A DNA stretch of 64,000 bases, from NCBI RefSeq assembly GCF_003075395.1, contig NZ_QDFV01000005.1, forward strand, positions 62,001-126,000, given 5' to 3'. How positions within the stretch are numbered: the stretch's first letter is position 1; every line of letters starts with the position of its first letter. This document shows positions 16,824-25,356 of this stretch, one piece after another. This DNA is from Microbacterium sp. TPD7012. GTDB taxonomy: Bacteria > Actinomycetota > Actinomycetes > Actinomycetales > Microbacteriaceae. A program made the translations under genes and the position numbers. The notes under the pieces were generated by a model. That model was not told where the DNA came from. It saw only the letters and a list, made by a program, of their open reading frames with translations, and made no database searches.

Positions 16824-17860
16824 TGCGCATCCCCGCCGCCATCCGCGCCTCGCAGCGCTCCCCGCTGCTGCAGGTCGTGAAGTCGGCGGCGGCGACCATC
16901 GCAGCCTGGATCATCGCGGGCTGGGTCTTCCCCGCCCAGCTGCCGGTCTTCGCCGCGATCGCCGCACTCCTGGTGGTGCAGCCGAGCGTCAACCAGTCGT
17001 TGTCGAAGGCGCTCGAGCGCAGCATCGGGGTGATCGCCGGCGTGCTGGTCGCCGTGGCGCTCGGCCTGTTCCTCGGGTCGTCGAGCTGGGTCGTGCTGCT
17101 GGCGATCGTCGTCGCGATGCTCGTGGCCTGGCTGCTCCGGACCTCCCCCGGCACCGGCAACCAGATCGCCATCTCGGCGATGCTCGTGCTGGCGCTCGGC
17201 TCCTCCAGCCCCGAATACGCGTTCGCCCGCATCGTCGAGACTCTGATCGGCGTCGCGATCGGCCTCGTGGTCAACGCCCTCATCGTGCCACCCGTGCTCG
17301 TCGCGCCAGCGCGCCGTGACCTCGGACTGCTCGGGCACGAGCTGGCCGCGAGCCTCGACCGCCTGGCCGACGCGCTGCCCGAGCCGCAGACGCCCGCCCG
17401 GCTGCAGGAGCTGATGCTCGAGGTCCGTCTGCTGCGGCCGATGAAGAACGTCGCCGAAGCATCCATCGCCGCCGGCGAGGAGTCGCTCACCCTGAATCCG
17501 CGCCGCTCCACGCACCGGGCCGAGCTGCGCGAGATGAGGCAGCTCCTCGACCGACTGTCGCCGATCGTGACCCAGACGATCGGCATGACCCGCGCGTACT
17601 TCGACCACTACGACGACTCGATCGGCGAAGAGCCCGTGGTCGCGGCCATCGCGGATCAGCTGCGTCGGGCAGGGCACGACGTGCGCCTCGCGGTGCAGAT
17701 CGCCGACGTCGCCCCGGAGCCCGAAGCCCTCACCTCGGCGATCCCCGCGCTGACCGCTCCGCTGGTGGTGCGCCCGCCGTCGTCGCAGCACTGGATCCTC
17801 ATCGGCTCGCTCATGGAGGACCTGCGCCGCATCCACGGCGGGCTGCTCGACGAGGACTGA
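16823..17860 (+). CDS. FUSC-family (aromatic acid exporter-like) membrane protein
   Basis: This 345-residue protein has six N-terminal hydrophobic segments (about residues 10-160), including WIIAGWVFPAQLPVFAAIAA and the conserved VVQPSVNQSL loop of FUSC/ArAE proteins. A long cytoplasmic helical domain follows (about 170-345). Family members are implicated in efflux of aromatic carboxylic acids. The ATG at 16823 is chosen over GTG 16814 because a TACCGT -10 sits 7 bases upstream. No partner gene is present, and the substrate is unknown. Confidence 0.85.
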   Translation: MRIPAAIRASQRSPLLQVVKSAAATIAAWIIAGWVFPAQLPVFAAIAALLVVQPSVNQSLSKALERSIGVIAGVLVAVALGLFLGSSSWVVLLAIVVAMLVAWLLRTSPGTGNQIAISAMLVLALGSSSPEYAFARIVETLIGVAIGLVVNALIVPPVLVAPARRDLGLLGHELAASLDRLADALPEPQTPARLQELMLEVRLLRPMKNVAEASIAAGEESLTLNPRRSTHRAELREMRQLLDRLSPIVTQTIGMTRAYFDHYDDSIGEEPVVAAIADQLRRAGHDVRLAVQIADVAPEPEALTSAIPALTAPLVVRPPSSQHWILIGSLMEDLRRIHGGLLDED

Positions 17861-17903
17861 CTCCGGCTGCCTTCGCCGACGGGGTTGGATGCCGCGAGTC
17901 GGG

Positions 17904-17991
17904 CGTTCACAATTCAGCCATTTCTCGCCGGATCGCCCGATGCATCCGCTTACATCGGACTGGGCGCCAGGTTCTTGCTGAGTTGCGCACG
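17904..17991. repeat. 87-bp palindromic element, family A, copy 1
   Basis: The left arm CGTTCACAATTCAGC (17904-17918) pairs with GCTGAGTTGCGCACG (17977-17991), 12 of 15. It is the most diverged of four copies in this window. It ends 12 bases before the -10 of the AlkD-like gene. Confidence 0.7.
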
Positions 17992-18002
17992 GGGTGGCCG
18001 CC

Positions 18003-18016
18003 TACTCTGGACCTCA
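18003..18016 (+). promoter_or_regulatory. leaderless promoter -10 of the AlkD-like gene
   Basis: TACTCT (18003-18008) is followed by 7 bases and then ATG 18016. No Shine-Dalgarno is present. Confidence 0.6.
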
Positions 18017-18684
18017 TGCACGACATGACGCTCGCGGAAGCTCTCGGGGAACTCGCTGCGCTCGAAGACCCGAAGATGCGCGCGGCCAACGAGAAGCGCG
18101 GCGACGACCACGGCATCAACCTCAGCCGGATGCGCGCTGTGGCGAAGAAGATCAAGACCGATCAGCCGCTCGCGCAGGAGCTGTGGTCGACCGGCGAGAC
18201 CGCCGCCCGACTGCTCGCTCTGCTGATCTGCCGTCCGCGCGACTTCACCGCCGACGAGCTCGACGCGATGCTCCGCGAGACGCGCCCACCCAAGGTCAAC
18301 GACTGGTTCGTGAACTACGTCGCGAAGAAGACCCCGCTCGCCGAGGAGATGCGGCTGCGCTGGTTCGACGACCCCGACCCGACCGTCGCCGCGGCTTCCT
18401 GGTCGTTGACCTCCGTCCGCGTCGCGAAAGACCCCGACGGGCTCGACCTCCCGCACCTTCTCGACCTCATCGAGCGGAACATGAAGGATGCCGCGCCGCG
18501 ACCGCAGTGGTCGATGAACGAGACGCTCGCCACCATCGGCATCCACCACCCGTCGCTGCGCGCGCGGGCACTGGAGATCGGCGAACGCCTGCAGGTGCTC
18601 GCCGACTACCCCACCGCTCCCGGATGCACCTCCCCCTTCGCCCCGATCTGGATCACCGAGATCGTGCGCCGGCGCGAGGGCTGA
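18016..18684 (+). CDS. DNA alkylation repair (AlkD/HEAT-like) protein
   Basis: This 222-residue, all-helical protein (beginning MHDMTLAEALGELAALEDPK) matches the layout of AlkC/AlkD-type HEAT-repeat DNA glycosylases. Helical blocks include SRMRAVAKKIKTDQPLAQEL and AEEMRLRWFDDPDPTVAAAS. AlkD enzymes excise alkylated bases. Whether the catalytic Asp/Trp pair is conserved cannot be decided without alignment. The upstream in-frame start at 17983 would begin inside repeat A, so ATG 18016 with its own -10 is preferred. The stop overlaps the -10 of deoD. Confidence 0.75.
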   Translation: MHDMTLAEALGELAALEDPKMRAANEKRGDDHGINLSRMRAVAKKIKTDQPLAQELWSTGETAARLLALLICRPRDFTADELDAMLRETRPPKVNDWFVNYVAKKTPLAEEMRLRWFDDPDPTVAAASWSLTSVRVAKDPDGLDLPHLLDLIERNMKDAAPRPQWSMNETLATIGIHHPSLRARALEIGERLQVLADYPTAPGCTSPFAPIWITEIVRRREG

Positions 18685-18685
18685 T

Positions 18686-18698
18686 TACGCTGGGCTGA
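18686..18698 (+). promoter_or_regulatory. leaderless promoter -10 of deoD
   Basis: TACGCT (18686-18691) lies 6 bases before ATG 18698 and just beyond the stop codon of the preceding gene (18682-18684). Confidence 0.55.
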
Positions 18699-19411
18699 TG
18701 AGCACGCACATCGCCGCAGAGCCCGGCCAGATCGCCCCCGTCGTCCTGTTCCCCGGCGACCCGCTGCGGGCGAAGTGGATCGCCGAGACCTTCCTCGACG
18801 ACGCCGAGCTCTACACCGAGACCCGCGGGATGCTGGGATACACCGGCACCTGGAACGGACACCGCGTCTCGGTGCAGGGTTCGGGCATGGGTCAGCCGTC
18901 GATGGCGATCTACGCCAACGAGCTGTTCGACTCGTACGGCGTCGAGACGATCGTGCGAGTCGGATCCTGCGGCGCGCTGACCGAGAAGCTCGCGGTGCGC
19001 GACATCATCATCGCGAACGGCGCGTGCACCGACTCGGGCATCAACCGGGTGCGGTTCCACGGCCTGGACTACGCGCCCGTCGCCGACTTCTCGCTGCTGC
19101 GCGCGGCCGTCGAGGCGAGTGAGGCCGAGCCCCCGGCATCCGCTGTGCACGTGGGCCTGCTGCTGTCGAGCGACCAGTTCTACAGCACCCGCCCCGAACT
19201 CAACCAGCCGTTCGTGCAGCACGGAGTTCTCGGCGTCGAGATGGAGACGAGCGGCCTCTACACGCTCGCCGCCTACTACGGACGGCGGGCGCTCAGCATC
19301 TGCACCGTCTCCGATCACATCGTCACGGGCGAGGAGACCAGCGCGCAGGAGCGGGAGCAGACCTTCGCCGACATGATCCGCATCGCGCTGCGCGCGGCGA
19401 CTGCGGGCTGA
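18698..19411 (+). CDS. deoD: purine-nucleoside phosphorylase, DeoD type
   Basis: This 237-residue protein shows the hallmark blocks of hexameric PNP: VLFPGDPLRAKWIAETFLDD near the N-terminus, VQGSGMGQPSMAIYANEL, VRVGSCGA (phosphate and ribose site), GVEMETSGLY (Met/Glu base site) and TVSDHIVTGEETSAQER (catalytic Asp). It cleaves purine (deoxy)nucleosides with phosphate to base and (deoxy)ribose-1-phosphate in nucleoside salvage. The length is standard. It appears to be transcribed alone, and family A copy 2 follows 34 bases after the stop and could act as terminator. Confidence 0.97.
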   Translation: MSTHIAAEPGQIAPVVLFPGDPLRAKWIAETFLDDAELYTETRGMLGYTGTWNGHRVSVQGSGMGQPSMAIYANELFDSYGVETIVRVGSCGALTEKLAVRDIIIANGACTDSGINRVRFHGLDYAPVADFSLLRAAVEASEAEPPASAVHVGLLLSSDQFYSTRPELNQPFVQHGVLGVEMETSGLYTLAAYYGRRALSICTVSDHIVTGEETSAQEREQTFADMIRIALRAATAG

Positions 19412-19445
19412 CCGGGCCGCGACGCGTCAGCGCGACCGGACTCCG

Positions 19446-19532
19446 CGTTCACAATTCAGCACATCCGCGCGGTTCCCGCCCGATCTGGGCCGAATCACGC
19501 GGTTCAGCGCAGTTCTTGCTGAATTGTGAACG
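19446..19532. repeat. 87-bp palindromic element, family A, copy 2
   Basis: The left arm CGTTCACAATTCAGC (19446-19460) and right arm GCTGAATTGTGAACG (19518-19532) are a perfect 15-bp inverted repeat. It sits between deoD and the helicase. Confidence 0.85.
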
Positions 19533-19576
19533 GCCTTCGGCGATGACGGGCGCGCCCGGTAGGGGATGATCGAAGG

Positions 19577-22210
19577 ATGCTCCTCGACTCCCTGCCGGAC
19601 AGCGCCGACCCGGATGCCGTCTACCTGGCGTTCGTCGAGTGGGCGGAGTCGACCGGCATCCGCCTGTACCCCGCCCAGGACGAGGCGGTCATCGAGATCG
19701 TCTCGGGCAACAACCTGATCCTCTCGACGCCAACCGGGACCGGGAAGTCGCTCGTCGCGGTCGGTGCGCATTTCTCGGCCCTCGTATCGGGACGCCGCAG
19801 CTTCTACACCGCGCCGATCAAGGCCCTCGTGAGCGAGAAGTTCTTCGCCCTCGTCGACGTCTTCGGCGCCGAGAACGTGGGCATGATCACCGGTGACTCC
19901 TCGGTGAACGCGGATGCCCCGATCATCTGCTGCACCGCCGAGATCCTGGCGAACCTCGCGCTGCGTCAGGGCTCCGACATGAACGTCGGCCAGGTCGTGA
20001 TGGACGAGTTCCACTTCTACGCCGATCCGGAGCGCGGCTGGGCGTGGCAGGTGCCGCTGCTGGACCTTCCGCAGGCGCAGTTCATCCTGATGTCGGCCAC
20101 TCTCGGCGATGTGACCGCGCTCGCCGCCGACCTCACCCGGCGCACCCACCGCGAGACGGCATCCGTCACGGGCGTCGAGCGGCCCGTCCCGTTGCACTTC
20201 TTCTACGAGACCACGCCGATCCACGAGACGATCGACGATCTGCTGAACACCGGCCAGGCGCCGATCTACGTCGTGCACTTCTCGCAGGCGGCCGCGATGG
20301 AGCGCGCGCAGGCCCTGTCGAGCACCAAGGTCGCGACGCGCGAGCAGCGCGATCGGATCGCCGACCTCATCGGAGAGTTCCGGTTCACGACCGCATTCGG
20401 CAAGACTCTGTCGCGGTTCCTCCGCGCGGGAATCGGCGTGCACCACGCCGGAATGCTGCCGAAGTACCGGCGCCTCGTCGAGCAGCTCGCCCAGCGCGGG
20501 CTCCTCCGCGTCATCTGCGGCACCGACACCCTCGGTGTCGGCATCAACGTGCCGATCCGCACCGTGCTGCTCACGGCGCTGACGAAGTTCGACGGCACCC
20601 GGATGCGGCAGCTGAACGCCCGCGAGTTCCACCAGATCGCCGGCCGAGCAGGGCGCGCGGGCTTCGACACCGCCGGCACCGTCGTCGCACAGGCACCCGA
20701 GCACGAGAGCGAGAACGTCGCGGCGGTCAAGAAGGCCGGCGACGATCCGAAGAAGAAGCGGAAGATCGTCCGCAAGAAGGCGCCGGACGGCTTCGTGTCG
20801 TGGGGCGAGCCGTCGTTCCGGAAGCTCATCGACGCCGTCCCCGAGACGCTGACCTCGCACATGCAGATCACGAGCGCCATGATGCTCAACGTGATCGCCC
20901 GTGGCGGCGACGTGTTCGCCAATATGCGCTCGCTGGTATATGACAACCACGAGCCGCGATCTCGCCAGCGAGAACTGGCGATACGCGCGATCGGCATCTA
21001 CCGCACTCTCCGCGAATCGGGCATCGTCGAGACGTTCGACGCTTCGACGGGCTCCGCGTCCCAGGGCGGCTCGAAGGGCGTCAGGCTCACGGTCGACCTG
21101 CAGCCGAACTTCGCCCTGAACCAGCCTCTGTCGCCCTTCGCGCTGGCGGCGTTCGAGCTGCTCGACCCGGACGCTTCGACAGGCTCAGCGACCCAGGGAA
21201 CGGGCACAGGCTCAGCGACCCAGGGAACGGGCACAGGCTCAGCGACCCAGGGTGGGGTGGGAACGGGGAACTACGCCCTCGACATGATCTCGATCGTCGA
21301 GTCGACGCTCGACGATCCACGGGCCGTGCTGAGTCAGCAGGAGTTCCTCGCTCGCGGCGAGGCGGTGGCCGCGATGAAGTCCGAGGGCATCGAGTACGAC
21401 GAGCGGATGGAGCTGCTCGAGCAGATCACGTATCCGAAGCCCCTCGACGAGCTCCTCACCGCCGCCTTCGAGACGTTCAGCGCGGCACAGCCCTGGATCC
21501 GCGACTTCGAGCTGCACCCGAAGTCCGTGGTCCGCGACATGTACGAGCGAGCCATGTCGTTCGGGGAATATGTCGCGTACTACAAGATCGCCCGTTCCGA
21601 GGGCGTCGTGCTCCGGTACCTCTCCGACGCGTATCGCGCCGCCTCGCAGACCATCCCGGAGGAGCTGAAGGACGAGGATCTCCGCGACCTCATCGAGTGG
21701 CTGGGAGAGCTCGTGCGCCAGGTCGACTCGAGCCTGCTCGACGAGTGGGAGGAGCTGCGCGCCGGCATCGACAACGGACGCTTCGACGACGGGTCCCCGA
21801 GCCTGTCGAAGGGTGACGAGCCGATCGTGCCGCCCGCGCCCAAGCGCCTCACGAGCAACGTGCGCGCCTTCCGCATCCTGGTGCGCAACGAGCTGTTCCG
21901 GCGCGTGCAGCTGGCAGCTCGCGAAGACGTGGATGCTCTCGCCGAGCTCGATCCGGCGTTCGGCGCCGACGCCTGGTCGGCTGCGCTCGACGGCTACTTC
22001 GACGACCACGACGAGATCCTCACCGGCGCGGACGCCCGCAGCTCGAAGCTCCTGATCCTCGAGCAGGGCAGAGAGCAGTGGACCGCGCGTCAGATCCTCG
22101 ACGACCCTGCCGGCGACCACGACTGGGGCATCTCTGCGACCGTCGACCTCGCGGCATCCGACGAGGCCGGCGAGGCCGTGCTCACCGTGACCGGGGTGGA
22201 CCGGCTCTAG
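19577..22210 (+). CDS. DEAD/DEAH-box (Ski2-like) helicase with in-frame repeat insertions
   Basis: This 877-residue protein has motif I STPTGTGKS, a DEFH box (VVMDEFHFY), motif III MSATLGD and motif VI HQIAGRAGRAGFD. Then comes a long C-terminal region like the DUF3516 part of actinobacterial Ski2-type helicases. It probably unwinds RNA or DNA in the cytoplasm. A GAAGG ribosome site precedes the ATG. Two repeat-derived stretches, coding for STGSASQGG and a threefold (TGSATQG + 2 residues) array, interrupt the C-terminal half at 21038-21082 and 21170-21252. Both keep the frame and probably form flexible loops. The 3' end overlaps the convergent amidohydrolase by 4 bases (CTAG). Confidence 0.92.
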   Translation: MLLDSLPDSADPDAVYLAFVEWAESTGIRLYPAQDEAVIEIVSGNNLILSTPTGTGKSLVAVGAHFSALVSGRRSFYTAPIKALVSEKFFALVDVFGAENVGMITGDSSVNADAPIICCTAEILANLALRQGSDMNVGQVVMDEFHFYADPERGWAWQVPLLDLPQAQFILMSATLGDVTALAADLTRRTHRETASVTGVERPVPLHFFYETTPIHETIDDLLNTGQAPIYVVHFSQAAAMERAQALSSTKVATREQRDRIADLIGEFRFTTAFGKTLSRFLRAGIGVHHAGMLPKYRRLVEQLAQRGLLRVICGTDTLGVGINVPIRTVLLTALTKFDGTRMRQLNAREFHQIAGRAGRAGFDTAGTVVAQAPEHESENVAAVKKAGDDPKKKRKIVRKKAPDGFVSWGEPSFRKLIDAVPETLTSHMQITSAMMLNVIARGGDVFANMRSLVYDNHEPRSRQRELAIRAIGIYRTLRESGIVETFDASTGSASQGGSKGVRLTVDLQPNFALNQPLSPFALAAFELLDPDASTGSATQGTGTGSATQGTGTGSATQGGVGTGNYALDMISIVESTLDDPRAVLSQQEFLARGEAVAAMKSEGIEYDERMELLEQITYPKPLDELLTAAFETFSAAQPWIRDFELHPKSVVRDMYERAMSFGEYVAYYKIARSEGVVLRYLSDAYRAASQTIPEELKDEDLRDLIEWLGELVRQVDSSLLDEWEELRAGIDNGRFDDGSPSLSKGDEPIVPPAPKRLTSNVRAFRILVRNELFRRVQLAAREDVDALAELDPAFGADAWSAALDGYFDDHDEILTGADARSSKLLILEQGREQWTARQILDDPAGDHDWGISATVDLAASDEAGEAVLTVTGVDRL
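21038..21082. repeat. family B repeat, copy inside the helicase gene
   Basis: This starts GACGCTTCGACGGGCTCCGC and ends TCGAAGGGCGTC, so the ends are partly self-complementary. It is the same motif family as 21170-21252 and the right edge of the window. Confidence 0.6.
21170..21252 (+). repeat. family B repeat expanded to a 27-bp tandem array
   Basis: GACGCTTCGAC leads into three copies of a 27-bp unit beginning AGGCTCAGCGACCCAGGG at 21181, 21208 and 21235. The period of nine codons keeps the helicase frame and encodes TGSATQGTG-type units. Confidence 0.85.
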
Positions 22211-23682
22211 ATCGTCCGCCAGGTGAAGCGCCCGCCGAGCAGGGTGGCCGCGACCGGCATGTCGCGCAGCCCATCGCGGTCGCTCGCGTACGGGTCGCGA
22301 TCGACGATCACGAGATCAGCCGGCTGTCCGACGGCGACCGACGAGCGGACGGATGCCGCCAGCGCCACGTCCAGCGGCAGACGCTGCTCCGGATGCCAGG
22401 CGTCGCGGTCGCCCCGGCTGCGCGACGTCGCCGCGCTGAGCGAGATCCACGGGTCGAGCGGCGCGACCGGAGCATCCGATCCCAGCCGCAGGGACGCCCC
22501 GGCACGATGCAGCGACCCGAACGCGAACGCGCGGCCTGTGCGCCCCGCCCAGTGGTGGTCGGCGACGTCACGGTCGTCCATCGCGTGCTCCGGCTGCACG
22601 CTCGCGATCAGCCCCAGCCGCGCGAACCGCGCGAAGTCCTCCTCGCGCACGAGCTGCGCGTGCTCGATCACACCCTTCATGCCGAGCGCCTCGAACGTGT
22701 CGAGCACCTCGGTGTTCGCCCGGTCGCCGATAGCATGAACGGCGGCCTCGACCCCCGCGCCCCGCGCGCGCTCCAGCAGACGCCGAAGCTCCGCGATCGG
22801 CACGCTCTCCAGACCGCACGCGTGCGGATGCGCCGGGTCCATGGTCGGGTACGGATCCCAGCACCAGGCCGTGCGGGTGTTCAACGACCCGTCCACGATC
22901 ACCTTGAGGCGTCCGAACCGCACGAGGCCGGCCGTGTCGACGATGTCGCCGGTGCGCAGCCCGCCCGCGATCACGCCCTCCAGCCGGTCGGCCCACACGG
23001 CGATGTCCACGCGCAGTGCGTCGACGCCCTGAGCGGTCCGGTCCCGCCAGTCCGTGACATTGTCGGCGTTCTCGTAGTCGACCACGCCGACCACGCCGCG
23101 CGCGGCCGCGGCGTCGGCGGCCGCACGATACGCCGAGAGCGGGAGATCACCGGCCTGATCGAACGAGTGCAGCAGATCGATCCACGGTCCCTCGCGCAAG
23201 AGCCCGGTCTCGTCGAGGGCCAGGCCGAAGCGGGCTGCGGCCGCGCGGTTCATCCACCCGCAGTGCAGATCGCCGCTGACGAGCACGACGGGAACGTCGG
23301 AGACCGCCGCGTCGAGGGCGTCGAGCGAGGCCGGCACGGGCCACAGTCCGTCGCGGAAGCCGTAGCCCATCAGCATCCCGTCGCTGAGCGGGGCCCCGTC
23401 GGCGCGGGCGCCGCGCACGGCGTCGAGCACGTCGGCGGCGCTGCGGGTCTCGGTCAGGTCGATGCGGCTGCGGCGGATGACGTGCTGGGTGAAGTGCACA
23501 TGCGCGTCCCATAGCCCCGGCCCGACCCAGCGGCCTGCGCCGTCGACCGTCTCGCCTTCGGCATCCGTCGTTCCGGCGGGGGTGATCCTCGCGATGACGC
23601 CGTCGCGCACGACGAGGTCGATCGGCTCACCGCCGTCGTAGGGGCGGACGTTCTGGAGAGTGAGTGCGGGGGCGTCGGTCAT
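22207..23682 (-). CDS. amidohydrolase family protein (YtcJ-like)
   Basis: This 491-residue protein has the N-terminal metal motif GLWDAHVHF near residue 60, HAIGDRANTEVLDTFEALG near the second metal site and VIEHAQLV near the third. It ends with LVIVDRDPYASDRDGLRDMP, typical of the amidohydrolase_3 (YtcJ) branch. Members hydrolyse amides, imides or formamides with a metal centre. A GGAGC ribosome site precedes the ATG. It is the last gene of the peptide-import operon, 10 bases after the ornithine-cyclodeaminase-like gene, so it may act on an amide released from the imported compound. Confidence 0.88.
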   Translation of the reverse strand: MTDAPALTLQNVRPYDGGEPIDLVVRDGVIARITPAGTTDAEGETVDGAGRWVGPGLWDAHVHFTQHVIRRSRIDLTETRSAADVLDAVRGARADGAPLSDGMLMGYGFRDGLWPVPASLDALDAAVSDVPVVLVSGDLHCGWMNRAAAARFGLALDETGLLREGPWIDLLHSFDQAGDLPLSAYRAAADAAAARGVVGVVDYENADNVTDWRDRTAQGVDALRVDIAVWADRLEGVIAGGLRTGDIVDTAGLVRFGRLKVIVDGSLNTRTAWCWDPYPTMDPAHPHACGLESVPIAELRRLLERARGAGVEAAVHAIGDRANTEVLDTFEALGMKGVIEHAQLVREEDFARFARLGLIASVQPEHAMDDRDVADHHWAGRTGRAFAFGSLHRAGASLRLGSDAPVAPLDPWISLSAATSRSRGDRDAWHPEQRLPLDVALAASVRSSVAVGQPADLVIVDRDPYASDRDGLRDMPVAATLLGGRFTWRTI

Positions 23683-23692
23683 GGTGCTCCGG

Positions 23693-24721
23693 TCAGGCGA
23701 CGGGGACGGGGACGGTGGTGAAGCCGAACAGATCCTTGGGATCGTCCGGTGCGGCGACGAGGTCGATCTCGCGGCCCAGGTCGGTGCCGGCGATGCTCGC
23801 GCGCAGGTGCCGCAGAGCCGAGAAGTCCTCGATCGCGAACCCGACGGAGTCGAAGATCGTGATCTGCTCCGGCGATGTGCGGCCCGGCGCTGTGCCGGTG
23901 AGCACTCGCCAGAACTCGGTCACGGGGAAGTCGGGAGCGACGTTCTGGATCTCGCCCTCGACGCGCGTCTGCGGGGTGTATTCCACGAAGACCGGTCCGC
24001 GCTCCAGGATCCGCGGGTCGAGCTCGGTCTTGCCGGGGCAGTCGCCGCCGATCGTGTTGATGTGCACGCCGGGTGCGACGTCGGCATCCGTCAGCACCTG
24101 CGCGACCGCTTTGTCCGCCGTGCAGGTCGTGATGACGTCGGCACCCGCAGCCGCCTCGGAGGCCGATGCGCAGACCGCGATCTCGAAGCCGTGCGGGGCG
24201 AGGTTGCGCACGAGCTTGGCGGAGGCCGCCTCGTCGACGTCGAAGACGCGGAGCGTGCGGATGCCGAGCACGGCCCGGAACGCGAGCGCCTGGAACTCGG
24301 CCTGACTGCCGGCGCCGATCATCGCCATGACCTGCGAGTCGGAGCGGGCCAGGGTTCGGGCGACCATCGCGGACGTCGCGGCGGTGCGGAGTGCGGTGAG
24401 CACGGTCATCTCGGCGAGGAACACCGGATACCCGTTGTGCACGTCGGCGAGCACGCCGAACGCGGTCACCGTCTGATAGCCGCGCCCCGGATTGAACGGG
24501 TGCCCGTTGACGTACTTGAACGCGTAGAGGTCGGGATCGCTGATCGGCATCAGCTCGATCACGCCGAACGGGGTGTGGTCGGCGACCCGGGGGCTCTTGT
24601 GGAACGACTCCCAGCGGCGGAAGTCCTCCTCGATCGTGTCGGCCATCTCGGCCATGATCCGCTCGGCGCCGTGACGTCCGATCCAGGCCACCATGTCGGC
24701 CACTCCCACGAACGCGGTCAT
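23693..24721 (-). CDS. ornithine cyclodeaminase/mu-crystallin family protein
   Basis: This 342-residue protein has the family layout. An N-terminal dimer/substrate domain (FGVIELMPISDPDLYAFKYV contains the conserved Lys) is followed by a Rossmann NAD-binding domain (AMIGAGSQAEFQALAF near residue 140), then GVHINTIGGDCPGK. Members are NAD(P)-dependent cyclodeaminases, amino acid dehydrogenases or imine reductases. Some actinobacterial homologues are annotated as a tyramine oxidase subunit, which I cannot test here. The start overlaps the stop of the PaiB-like gene (ATGA). Its role is probably deamination or reduction of the imported amino acid derivative. Confidence 0.85.
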   Translation of the reverse strand: MTAFVGVADMVAWIGRHGAERIMAEMADTIEEDFRRWESFHKSPRVADHTPFGVIELMPISDPDLYAFKYVNGHPFNPGRGYQTVTAFGVLADVHNGYPVFLAEMTVLTALRTAATSAMVARTLARSDSQVMAMIGAGSQAEFQALAFRAVLGIRTLRVFDVDEAASAKLVRNLAPHGFEIAVCASASEAAAGADVITTCTADKAVAQVLTDADVAPGVHINTIGGDCPGKTELDPRILERGPVFVEYTPQTRVEGEIQNVAPDFPVTEFWRVLTGTAPGRTSPEQITIFDSVGFAIEDFSALRHLRASIAGTDLGREIDLVAAPDDPKDLFGFTTVPVPVA

Positions 24722-25356
24722 GCGCCCTGCTCCCTTCCGTGCACGCGCGACATCCGCGCCGCCAGGGCGGGGTTCCGATAGGGGCCCGGTTCGCCGAGCG
24801 CATCGATCACGCGGTCGACGACCTCGGCCGGCTTGTCCTGACTCATCTTCTCTTTCGCCTCGAATCGCTCGACGCGCAGTCGGAAGCCGACCGTGCCGTG
24901 CACGATACGCTCCGCGTATGCCGCGTTCTCCAGGGTGTGCCGCATCAGGTACGGCTGGGGCAGCACGTTCTCGAAGTGCGCGACGAGCCGGTCGAGCACC
25001 TGCAGGTTCTCGTCGTCCGACAGGATCTCGGGTGTGCCGTGCAGGTGCGCCACGGCGAAGTTCCACGTCGGCACGGCGGGCGCGGTGCCGTACCACCCCG
25101 GCGAGACGTATCCCTGGGGGCCGTAGACGATCACCATCAGCTCGTGCGCGCCGAGCTCGTGCAGGCGCTCGTCGGGACGGCCGACATGGCTCACGAGCAC
25201 GATGCCCTCGGCATCCTCCTCGAGCAGCAGCGGGTAGTGCGAGGCGACGAGACCCCTGCCGGGCACGAAGCTGACGATCGTGCCCCAGGGGTTCTCCCGC
25301 ACGAGCGCGCGCACGGTCTCGACGTCATCGAGGACGTAGTCGGGCGTGTGCCGCAT
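24718..25356 (-). CDS. FMN-binding split-barrel protein (PaiB-like)
   Basis: This 212-residue protein begins MRHTPDYVLDDVETVRALVR and contains NPWGTIVSFVPGRGLVASHY and VPTWNFAVAHLHG, the signature of the FMN_bind_2/PaiB family. PaiB was described as a negative regulator of sporulation and protease genes in Bacillus. The fold suggests FMN or haem binding. The ATG overlaps the ABC ATPase stop (TGATG). Position in a catabolic operon suggests a redox or regulatory role, not established. Confidence 0.85.
   Translation of the reverse strand: MRHTPDYVLDDVETVRALVRENPWGTIVSFVPGRGLVASHYPLLLEEDAEGIVLVSHVGRPDERLHELGAHELMVIVYGPQGYVSPGWYGTAPAVPTWNFAVAHLHGTPEILSDDENLQVLDRLVAHFENVLPQPYLMRHTLENAAYAERIVHGTVGFRLRVERFEAKEKMSQDKPAEVVDRVIDALGEPGPYRNPALAARMSRVHGREQGA

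Noticed and set aside
14644..17586. 980-codon minus-strand frame over GH16, lipoprotein and FUSC genes
   Set aside because: It is antisense to three genes with clear domains, signal peptides and ribosome sites. Its composition is Ser/Arg-rich shadow.
17904..19532. The two nearby family A copies as ends of a transposon carrying AlkD and deoD
   Set aside because: The copies are complete palindromes themselves, there is no transposase between them, the genes between have normal composition, and further copies occur alone elsewhere.
22207..22210. Convergent helicase and amidohydrolase genes sharing CTAG for their stop codons
   Set aside because: This is an ordinary overlap of convergent genes in a compact genome. 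No regulatory meaning can be claimed from it.
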